Of a stretch of DNA of 64,000 nucleotides, positions 47,599 through 55,240 are shown one piece after another; the first letter of the stretch is position 1; every line of letters begins with the position of its first letter. The stretch is from JAMZMI01 sp039970095. GTDB lineage: Bacteria > Bacteroidota > Bacteroidia > Cytophagales > Cyclobacteriaceae. The position numbers and the translations under genes are program-made. The stretch spans positions 1 to 64,000 of the forward strand of contig JBDVMP010000070.1 of NCBI GenBank assembly GCA_039970095.1, read 5' to 3'. Under the pieces are notes generated by a model that saw nothing but the letters and a program-made list of their open reading frames with translations, did no database searches and was not told the origin of the DNA.

Positions 47599-48954
47599 AT
47601 GGATAGAAGAAATTTCGTAATAAAAACAGCAGCAGGAGCCATGGTAACGATGGCTGCACCTTCATTCACTTTTGGTTTGGGTAAAGGTCAGGATAAGATT
47701 CGCTTAGGCTTTATTGGTGTGGGAGCAAGAGGTACAGGGCAGCTGGCTTTGACACTCAGAAGAAAAGATATTGTAGTCACGGCGGTTTGTGATGTTGACA
47801 ATGACAGACTCGATAGTGCATCTAAAATGGTGCAAGAAGCTGGAATGAAAAAACCAGCAACTTTTGGTTCTGGTCCTTATGCTTATCAGGAGTTATTGAA
47901 AAGAGAGGATGTAGATGCGGTAATAATTTCAACACCGTGGGTTTGGCATACGCCTATGGCTATTGATGCTATGGAAGCAAAGAAGGCCGTAGGGCTTGAG
48001 GTGGCTGGAGCCTTTGATATTCAGGAATGCTGGGCTCTGGTAGATGCATATGAGAAAACAGGGACACCTTTTATGATTCTGGAAAATGTGGCTTATCGCA
48101 GAGATGTGATGGCCGTTCTGAATATGGTTCGTCAAAACCTTTTTGGGGAGATCGTTCATCTTCAGGGTGGATATCAACACGACTTGCGCCATGTGAAGTT
48201 TAACAACGGTCAGCAGCTATATGGAGGAGGAGTTGAGTTTGGTGATAAAGCTTATAGCGAGGCGAAATGGCGAACGAATCATTCAGTTCATAGAAATGGC
48301 GACCTTTATCCAACCCATGGTTTAGGGCCGGTGGCCAATTATATCAATAACAATAGAGGTAACAGGTTTGTCTATTTGACCTCAACGGCTAGTAAGGCCA
48401 AAGGACTGCACGAATACATTGTAGAACATCCGCAGGGAGGGAAGTCTCACCCTAATGCTGATGTGGAGTTTAAGCTAGGAGATATTGTTACCACTGTAAT
48501 CAAATGTGCGCAGGGAGAAACTATCGTGTTGACACACGATACCAATCTGCCAAGGCCATATTCTTTGGGATTTAGAGTGCAAGGAACCGATGGGGTTTGG
48601 ATGGATGTGAATAATGGGATTCATATCGAAGGAAAAAGCCCGGCACATGAGTGGGAAAATGATGCTACCTATATGAAAGAATATGACCATCCGCTGTGGA
48701 AGAAATACGAAGCTGATACAGAAGGCGCTGGACATGGAGGGATGGATTTCTTTGTGATTCATGCGTTTGTTGAGGCGCTGAAAAGGAATGAGCCCATGCC
48801 GATGGATGTATATGATGCTGTTTCGTGGGCTGCTGTTACATGCCTTTCGGAGCAGTCAATCGCCGATGGTAGCGAGCCTGTTCAGTTTCCGGACTTTACC
48901 CGAGGTAAGTGGATCAATAGGAAGCCAATTTTTGGTTTCGATGACAGATATTGA
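47599..48954 (+). CDS. GH109-type alpha-N-acetylgalactosaminidase / Gfo-Idh-MocA family, Tat-exported
   Basis: 451 residues. A Tat-like signal opens the protein (MDRRNFVIKTAAGAMVTMAAPS, twin Arg at 3-4), as expected for a folded NAD-carrying enzyme. Rossmann motif GVGARGTGQ near residue 37 and CDVDNDRL follow. The body has the GH109 hallmarks: STPWVWHTPMAIDAMEAKK, GGYQHDLRHVKF, YPTHGLGPVANY and GHGGMDFFVIHAFVEAL. GH109 enzymes cleave alpha-linked GalNAc through an NAD-dependent oxidation-elimination mechanism. The distinction from other Gfo/Idh/MocA dehydrogenases rests on these motifs, so activity is likely, not proven. It stands divergent from the symporter. Confidence 0.85.
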   Translation: MDRRNFVIKTAAGAMVTMAAPSFTFGLGKGQDKIRLGFIGVGARGTGQLALTLRRKDIVVTAVCDVDNDRLDSASKMVQEAGMKKPATFGSGPYAYQELLKREDVDAVIISTPWVWHTPMAIDAMEAKKAVGLEVAGAFDIQECWALVDAYEKTGTPFMILENVAYRRDVMAVLNMVRQNLFGEIVHLQGGYQHDLRHVKFNNGQQLYGGGVEFGDKAYSEAKWRTNHSVHRNGDLYPTHGLGPVANYINNNRGNRFVYLTSTASKAKGLHEYIVEHPQGGKSHPNADVEFKLGDIVTTVIKCAQGETIVLTHDTNLPRPYSLGFRVQGTDGVWMDVNNGIHIEGKSPAHEWENDATYMKEYDHPLWKKYEADTEGAGHGGMDFFVIHAFVEALKRNEPMPMDVYDAVSWAAVTCLSEQSIADGSEPVQFPDFTRGKWINRKPIFGFDDRY

Positions 48955-48982
48955 TAAAAAGCTTGTTTTAATAGTACGGAAG

Positions 48983-49010
48983 GCCTGAGCGAATGCTCGG
49001 GCTTTTTTTT
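48983..49010 (+). terminator. Terminator after GH109-type gene
   Basis: GCCTGAGC, loop GAAT, GCTCGGGC (one G-T pair), then eight T. 28 nt after the stop codon. Confidence 0.88.
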
Positions 49011-49739
49011 GACTCTTTCGAAACTCTGAAGGCGTCTTTCGATGAGGCCTGGCTCGATTTTTTTTGAAGTAAGGCTCTTTAAGTCAAAACCTTAACCCCA
49101 ATAATTTAGGAGTGGTTTGTTCTTTCCCTAAATAATAAAATAGATGAATGATGAGTTTCTCATCTAAATATTGTTTTTCAGAAGAATCAGGTAGTGGTGT
49201 TTGGCTGAATTAAAACACGATCAACGAAACTAAATGAAAGAACTACTTGAGGGGCATCCTATGATCCTTACACTGTTTGTCTCATAGATTATTCGAGATT
49301 AACCTTACATCATCTGGCACAGTGAATTCAGAGCTCTGAACAACAGGATTCGTCACTGAGGATCAATCGAATGTCTCCGCTTTCACATGATAATCTGTAA
49401 GATAAATTCACATCAGGTGGCAATAGAAGTGTTTCTGAGCCTTGTAATTACCTTTTGTGTTTGAGAATAATGTACCCTCTGTAAGTGTTTGAAAGTTTAA
49501 ATAGATACTTTCTTTATTTCAAAATAAGCAGTATTTAGGTGATATGCCTTGTTTTGGTTTTCCTCCTTTTTCATTGCATTTCTGAGAACCCTGAAGTGGT
49601 CGCACCTTGTCAGGTCTACTCATGAGATGGGAATTATAAGTAAAATATAAGGTTGTTAAGGGGTGGATCTCCCGAACAATCTATTAAAGTTAGGTAAAAT
49701 AACATTTTATAATTTCGAAAAGTTTCTTAAATTTAATAT

Positions 49740-49761
49740 TTACACTTAAAAGTAAGTGTAA
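49740..49761. promoter_or_regulatory. Perfect hairpin in leader of GH114-like gene
   Basis: 9-bp inverted repeat TTACACTTA/TAAGTGTAA around AAAG, 67 nt before the start codon. No T-run follows. It could be an operator or a 5'-UTR hairpin. Confidence 0.45.
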
Positions 49762-49828
49762 GACAATATGGTAGTGAGGTTGGTAAGGATTCGAAACCAT
49801 TAATTTTTTAATCATATAAAAAAGGGAA

Positions 49829-52800
49829 ATGATCAAACAACTACTAATCAGTAACGAATCCCGAGGAGGACTTGGGAAAATATTTTTATTTGCAATAGTC
49901 ATGCTGGTCATGACTTACTATGCAAGAGCTCAGGGCTCTTTTTATGGAAAAATCCCTGGAATTAATGAATACTCCCGCTCTGTGTTTTGGTACGGGCAGG
50001 TGAGTTCCACACAGATGGCGACCTTAAAGACTTTTGACCTGGTGATCCTGGAGCCCACCTTGCGGGTAGTCAATGTAGGTCGCAACGAATTTTACATGGA
50101 ATCTCTTACCCCTTCTCAGGTAGAAGAACTCAAACGAGGTGTTGATGGAAATGAAGGTACGGCGGATGATGTAATTGTACTGGCCTATATATCTATAGGT
50201 GAGATGTTGAGTACCATCATACCAGGTTCTTCCGGGCACATGACGGTTCAGAAGGGAATAGAGCTTGGCTTATTGCCTGAGAATTATGCCGGGCCATCAG
50301 GGCCTGCCAAAGGACCCAATCCATGGGATTTCACTTCATCAGGCGGATATATAGATACGGAGCAGAGTGGCGTAAATCCAGACGGAACCTATGATGATGG
50401 GTTTGATGGCTATGTTCAATTGGACATTGCTTCGGATTATTCCAGCTGGGGATCCCGGTTGAAATGGAGAAATCAGGGAGTGATGCCCTGGTACATGGAT
50501 CAGCAAGGAACCTGGGTGACAGACGCAAGATACCTCTATGGCGGGTACTGGAAATCTGGTGATAACATCGTGGATGTCAACCCAACGTATGGTGGGGGCT
50601 ACATCAATGCAGGTGATCCGGCATGGAGAAAATTCATCGCCTTTAGAATTGAGAAACTCGTGAAGGATTGTGGTTTTGATGGAGTATTTCTGGATACATA
50701 TGATACGCCCGATCCGGTTGGTGGAGCGAGTCCATCATTATCCTGGGGACCAAGAGGAAATTTTGCCTGGACAGCCAAAGGGATGGTTGAGTTGATCGAA
50801 ATGATCAAGGAAGTAGATCCGAGTAAGGTTGTCGCGTCCAATAGGGGTTACTGGATGTTGAACCCACAGGAGGGTACTTCTCAGTTTGCGGATCGCTACC
50901 GTAAGGCCATGAACATATTTGTGACAGAGTCGTGGTATCACAACCCGTACATCACATCCGGCTCTAAATTTTATGACGAAAATCCTGCTTTTTTGAGTAA
51001 CTGGAATACAGACCCCCAAAGTGCCGGGTATCAGAGTCGGGATAATTTTGGCGGATATTGGAAAGAGTATATGAACGCTCAGGCCAATCAACAGGACGGA
51101 TTTCATATTCTGATTATCGATTTTCAGGTCACTGAAGGAGCCAAGATTGAAAAATGGATGGGAGAAGTGGTGGAAAACAGTGGCTATCTCGGTTATGCAG
51201 TCCACAACGCCAATCATTTTAATGCTGGTATCTCCGAAGTGGCCAAGGATTGGTTGGAAGTCAATAATTATCCTGAGGCCAACCTTTCAGGATTTCATTC
51301 GGACAACTATCAAGGGTTTGGTGCAGATGGTGATTTTTCAGAATGGAGTTCGGAAACCCCCGTTTTTTCTGATCCAAGTGGAGGAAATGCCAAATCAATT
51401 ACCAAGGTGTATACAAAATTTGTGAATGACCGCTTTTTTATGATGGTGGAATCTGACGCAACATTGAGCTTGAGTGGCGAAAGTATTTATTTTGATTTTG
51501 ATCAAAACGGCGCTTCTGGCTGGGATGTGTGGTGGCCGGTAACTCCTGATGCTAAGTTGTATTTTGAATCAGATCAGCAGGTTAACCTCTTTCCACACCT
51601 TGGGCCGGGAGATGTATTTGCTTTTCCCAATGCCGTGACCAACCGCGCATGGCCGGTTAAGGTAGCACACAATAATAACAAGTGGGAGATCGAGTTCGAG
51701 AAGGACTTCATCTTCGGAGCTGAAAATGCGAATGCCGAAATTTGGACTTGGTTCAGGCAAGCCAATTTCGGAGGAAGCAGCATTCAGTTTGACGTGCCTC
51801 CTGATGGTCCGGCAATTGCCGATATCAATGCTTCCAGTGTGGATGATAATACGGAAACCATTACCTGGACAACAGATGTCCCGTCATCAAGTGAAGTGGT
51901 TTATGGTTTGACACCTGCCTATGGAAGCAGTGTATCCAATAGTTCATTGGTTACAAATCACTCTCTAACATTGAGCAACCTGACTAAGGGAACTACTTAT
52001 CATTTTAAAGTGGTTTCGGAAGACGCTGGAAATCGAGAATCAGAAAGTTCCAACCAAACTTTCACTACCACTGATGCTACAGCACCTCCGGTGATTAGTA
52101 ACATTTCGGTGGAAAGTTTGACTCGAAATAGTGCGCTGATTACCTGGGAAACTGACCAGTCATGCACTGGTCGGGTGGATTTTGGAACGACATCAGGTTA
52201 TGGACAGAACCAGACAGCTTCCGGCAGCACTACCGAGCACACCATTACTTTGACTGGGCTAAATGCTGAAACTACCTACCATTTTCAGGTAAGTGCTACC
52301 AATGCTCAGAATATCACGGCTACAAGTGCTGATGATACCTTTACCACACTGGAAGATCTGAGCATTTCCAGCATTTCAGCACAAGTGACCAATGCATCAG
52401 CCACCATTGCCTGGAGTTCTAATACTCCTTCTGATAGTCGGGTAGACTATGGGACCGCAACCAGCTATGGCAGTACTGTTACTGATGCATCATTGACCAC
52501 CACGCATTCATTGACTATTACGGGACTTAGCCCCGGAACCACTTATCACTATAAGGTGACTTCCGAAGATAGTCAGCAGTCAACAAGCTCTACAGATCTT
52601 ACCTTCACAACCAGTGTTTTCAATACCATTACGGTGGATGGTAATGCGAGCGATTGGACAGGAGTTCCAGCCATTGCAACAGGCGGGCCTGATTTGGTTA
52701 CATTGAAGGTTACCGAAGGACAAAATCATTTGTATGTACTGGTGGAAGGACAAGGAATAAGTTCCAGTACCAGGCGCTTGTTGATCAACGCAGATAATAA

Positions 52801-55156
52801 CGGATCTACCGGCATGACAGATTATTTTACCTGGACAGGTGCTGGGGTTGATTACATGATCGAAAGTGAGCTTCAATACCAGTCTGCAGGGACAGGATGG
52901 AGCTGGTCGGGCATGAGCAATACGTATATTGACGTAGCTTTCAATGCTTCGGTGTATGAAATAGCTATTGAGAAATCGTCAATGACAAACTTTCAATTGC
53001 CATGTAAGCTGGGTTTTACTCTCAACAATACCACGGCTCAATTACCGCAAAGCAGTACGGTCATGGCAACTTTTAATGGCAACACAGGAGGAGGTGGGAA
53101 CCCTCCGGGTGCACCTTCCAACCTGTCGGTCACTACGATCTCTCCGAGTGAGCTTGACTTGGCCTGGACGGACAATTCATCGGACGAAACTGGCTTTAAA
53201 ATAGAGCGATCACCAGCAGGAGGAGGGTCTTTTCAGTTGATAGAAACGACTGGAGCCAATGCCACAAGCTTTAGTGATACGGGGCTGGCAGCAGCCACCA
53301 GTTATGAGTATCGGGTGTATGCTTTCAATGCTGCAGGTAGTTCCGATTATAGTAACACGAGCACAGGGTTGACCAGCGAGACACCTGCAGCACCGAGTAA
53401 CCTCTCGTTGACAGTGGCGTCAGCTTCTCAGATCAACCTGGCCTGGACGGACAATACCTCCAGCGAAACCGGATATAAAGTGGAACGGTCCACAAATGGC
53501 GGTTCTTTTACAGAAATAGCAACTTTAGGAGCCAATGTGGACACCTATGAGGATACCGGGTTAGTGGCCGAGACTTCCTATACCTATCGGGTGCGGGCAT
53601 ACAACGGAGCTGGTAATTCTGATTATAGCAACGAGGAAACTGGTGTGACGCTAAACACCCCGCCACCTGCTCCTTCAAACCTGTCAGTTTCAGTGATCTC
53701 CTCTACCCAGGTCAATCTAAGTTGGTCAGACAATGCCTCTAACGAGGATGGTTTCAGCATTGAGGAGTCTGTAAATGGAGGTAGTTATGTTGCTGTCGCA
53801 TCGGTTTCGACCAATACAACCAGCTATTCCCGTACCGGATTGACAGCCTCTACTCCATATTCCTATCGAGTGCGGGCTTATAATAGTGGTGGTAATTCCG
53901 CATATTCCAATACAGCTTCGGGGACCACTTCGGGAGGAGGGCCTACCATTATAACCATAGATGGAAGCCTAAGTGATTGGTCTGGTGAAACAGCCATTGC
54001 CACGGCTTCAGGTCAGTCGGCGCTTAGTCTGAAAGTTTTTGACGATAACGATAAACTGTATTTTGGTATCTCAGGCTCAGGTATGAGTTCGGTAGACTAT
54101 CAGGTATTCATTGATGCAGATAATAACTCTTCAACGGGATATCAGGATTCCAGATTCACCTCTTCAGGTGCTGAATATTTGCTGGAGAATGGTTCTCTGT
54201 TTGTATCTACCGGAAGCGGATGGTCATGGTCTGGTGTGAGTGCTACCGTTCAGCAGTCAAAAAGTTCATCCGTAACCGAACTAAGCGTGAACAAGTCTGA
54301 TTTTAGCGCATTGGCTTCCACAATCAGGGTGGCCTATGCGGATATGGTCAATTGGGCGTTTGCTTCTAAATTGCCTGCTTCCGGAGGCTATGCGAGCTAT
54401 GCGCTGCAGGCTGTTCCTTCTTTTGGAGGCATTACTATAGATGGAAGTAGTAGTGATTGGAGTCCGGTTGCATCGGTGGCTTCAGGGAGTGGTATCACGC
54501 TTAAGGCGTACTCTGATGCCAGCAATATTTACCTAAGTGCGATTGGAAGCCTTAATAATGCCTATCAGTTTTTTATTGATGTGGACAATAACGGATCCAC
54601 GGGGTTTCAGGATGCGAGCTGGTCAAGCTCTGGCATAGACTACATGATAGAAAATGGTACACTTTACCAGCATGCTGGTGGTGGATGGAGTTGGACTTTG
54701 GTGGGTACACTCTCTGCTGCACATAATACTGGGATGACCGAAATCCTCATTGTAAAATCCAGTTTGGCCAACTTGGCTGGTACTATTCGTATAGGCTATA
54801 AGGATCTTCAAACATGGACAGTAATGGCTACTGTGCCAGGGTCTGGTAGCCTTGCGAGTTATAGCCTGGGTACCGGCTTGCGTCAGACCTTCCCTGGTGT
54901 AGAGCAAAATTCCGCAAAATCTCCCGTTTCGATTTATCCGAACCCCACGATTTTGGATAAACTAGAAATTGTCAATGCGTTTTCCGAAGGGTTTACGAGC
55001 CTTGTGCTCTTCACAGCCGCTGGGCAGAAGGTGTTGGATCAGGGGATAGTCTCAGATCAAATGGCACTAGATGTGAATCATCTTAGTAAAGGAGTTTACA
55101 TCCTTAAAATGTGGAAAGAAGGAGGTGAGTCCCTGCACTTCAAAGTGTCGAAATAA
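49829..55156 (+). CDS. Giant secreted GH114-like polygalactosaminidase with FN3 and SDW modules and T9SS tail
   Basis: 1775 residues. Signal peptide about 1-35. Catalytic TIM-barrel about 36-480 resembles GH114/COG2342 endo-alpha-1,4-polygalactosaminidases: VLAYISIGEM, the strand CGFDGVFLDTYD with D284/D289, and NIFVTES with E367 as candidate acid pair. A divergent SDW-like module about 485-645 follows, three purple-phosphatase-type FN3 domains 660-930 (TTYHFKV/TTYHYKV), SDW module 934-1085, three classic FN3 domains about 1092-1370 (LAWTDNSS..YEYRVYAFN), two more SDW modules 1375-1690, and a T9SS type A sorting domain from about 1692 (SIYPNPTILDKLEIV..KGVYILKM). It is exported to the cell surface or medium. 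The substrate call rests on the fold family and on GH109/GH36 neighbours. A leading AAGGGAA precedes the ATG. Confidence 0.8.
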   Translation: MIKQLLISNESRGGLGKIFLFAIVMLVMTYYARAQGSFYGKIPGINEYSRSVFWYGQVSSTQMATLKTFDLVILEPTLRVVNVGRNEFYMESLTPSQVEELKRGVDGNEGTADDVIVLAYISIGEMLSTIIPGSSGHMTVQKGIELGLLPENYAGPSGPAKGPNPWDFTSSGGYIDTEQSGVNPDGTYDDGFDGYVQLDIASDYSSWGSRLKWRNQGVMPWYMDQQGTWVTDARYLYGGYWKSGDNIVDVNPTYGGGYINAGDPAWRKFIAFRIEKLVKDCGFDGVFLDTYDTPDPVGGASPSLSWGPRGNFAWTAKGMVELIEMIKEVDPSKVVASNRGYWMLNPQEGTSQFADRYRKAMNIFVTESWYHNPYITSGSKFYDENPAFLSNWNTDPQSAGYQSRDNFGGYWKEYMNAQANQQDGFHILIIDFQVTEGAKIEKWMGEVVENSGYLGYAVHNANHFNAGISEVAKDWLEVNNYPEANLSGFHSDNYQGFGADGDFSEWSSETPVFSDPSGGNAKSITKVYTKFVNDRFFMMVESDATLSLSGESIYFDFDQNGASGWDVWWPVTPDAKLYFESDQQVNLFPHLGPGDVFAFPNAVTNRAWPVKVAHNNNKWEIEFEKDFIFGAENANAEIWTWFRQANFGGSSIQFDVPPDGPAIADINASSVDDNTETITWTTDVPSSSEVVYGLTPAYGSSVSNSSLVTNHSLTLSNLTKGTTYHFKVVSEDAGNRESESSNQTFTTTDATAPPVISNISVESLTRNSALITWETDQSCTGRVDFGTTSGYGQNQTASGSTTEHTITLTGLNAETTYHFQVSATNAQNITATSADDTFTTLEDLSISSISAQVTNASATIAWSSNTPSDSRVDYGTATSYGSTVTDASLTTTHSLTITGLSPGTTYHYKVTSEDSQQSTSSTDLTFTTSVFNTITVDGNASDWTGVPAIATGGPDLVTLKVTEGQNHLYVLVEGQGISSSTRRLLINADNNGSTGMTDYFTWTGAGVDYMIESELQYQSAGTGWSWSGMSNTYIDVAFNASVYEIAIEKSSMTNFQLPCKLGFTLNNTTAQLPQSSTVMATFNGNTGGGGNPPGAPSNLSVTTISPSELDLAWTDNSSDETGFKIERSPAGGGSFQLIETTGANATSFSDTGLAAATSYEYRVYAFNAAGSSDYSNTSTGLTSETPAAPSNLSLTVASASQINLAWTDNTSSETGYKVERSTNGGSFTEIATLGANVDTYEDTGLVAETSYTYRVRAYNGAGNSDYSNEETGVTLNTPPPAPSNLSVSVISSTQVNLSWSDNASNEDGFSIEESVNGGSYVAVASVSTNTTSYSRTGLTASTPYSYRVRAYNSGGNSAYSNTASGTTSGGGPTIITIDGSLSDWSGETAIATASGQSALSLKVFDDNDKLYFGISGSGMSSVDYQVFIDADNNSSTGYQDSRFTSSGAEYLLENGSLFVSTGSGWSWSGVSATVQQSKSSSVTELSVNKSDFSALASTIRVAYADMVNWAFASKLPASGGYASYALQAVPSFGGITIDGSSSDWSPVASVASGSGITLKAYSDASNIYLSAIGSLNNAYQFFIDVDNNGSTGFQDASWSSSGIDYMIENGTLYQHAGGGWSWTLVGTLSAAHNTGMTEILIVKSSLANLAGTIRIGYKDLQTWTVMATVPGSGSLASYSLGTGLRQTFPGVEQNSAKSPVSIYPNPTILDKLEIVNAFSEGFTSLVLFTAAGQKVLDQGIVSDQMALDVNHLSKGVYILKMWKEGGESLHFKVSK
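52627..53085 (+). repeat. SDW module, copy 1 (coding)
   Basis: Encodes residues about 934-1085 of the GH114-like protein. It opens ITVDGNASDW, has LLINADNNGSTG and closes after GTGWSWSG and EIAIEKSS. It is homologous to the modules at 53950, 54430, 56750 and 57227. Confidence 0.7.
53950..54890 (+). repeat. SDW modules, copies 2 and 3 in tandem (coding)
   Basis: Two consecutive modules opening ITIDGSLSDW and ITIDGSSSDW. Each carries QVFIDADNNSSTG or FFIDVDNNGSTG, then GxxYxxENG, then GWSW, and ends ELSVNKSDF or EILIVKSSL. They immediately precede the T9SS sorting domain. Confidence 0.7.
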
Positions 55157-55164
55157 CTCAAATA

Positions 55165-55196
55165 GGGGGAGGTGTGCTGAATGCCTCCCCTTTTTT
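55165..55196 (+). terminator. Terminator after GH114-like gene
   Basis: GGGGAGG/CCTCCCC stem with an 11-nt loop and T6 tail, starting 9 nt after the stop codon. It separates this gene from the DUF4832 gene 45 nt further on. Confidence 0.88.
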
Positions 55197-55240
55197 AATC
55201 TGGCTGCCATATTTTTTTAAATTTTAAAACGATTGTAATT

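Larger units (their letters stand above)
48955..49828. other. 874-bp intergenic region without a credible gene
   Basis: Beyond the terminator at 48983 I see no open reading frame with coding character on either strand and no tRNA or known riboswitch pattern. It holds two clear hairpins: GATGAG-TTT-CTCATC at 49150-49164 and TTACACTTA-AAAG-TAAGTGTAA at 49740-49761. The last 200 bases are very AT-rich and probably hold the promoter and leader of the 1775-residue GH114-like gene. The length is exceptional for this tightly packed window. Confidence 0.6.

Noticed and set aside
50738..51217. 159-residue - strand frame inside the GH114-like gene
   Set aside because: Antisense shadow, no signal or motif, and the + strand frame is continuous.
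53101..53940. Tandem nucleotide similarity (repeated CTGGACGGACAAT) suspected to be a mobile or satellite repeat
   Set aside because: It is explained by three in-frame fibronectin type III domains of one protein.
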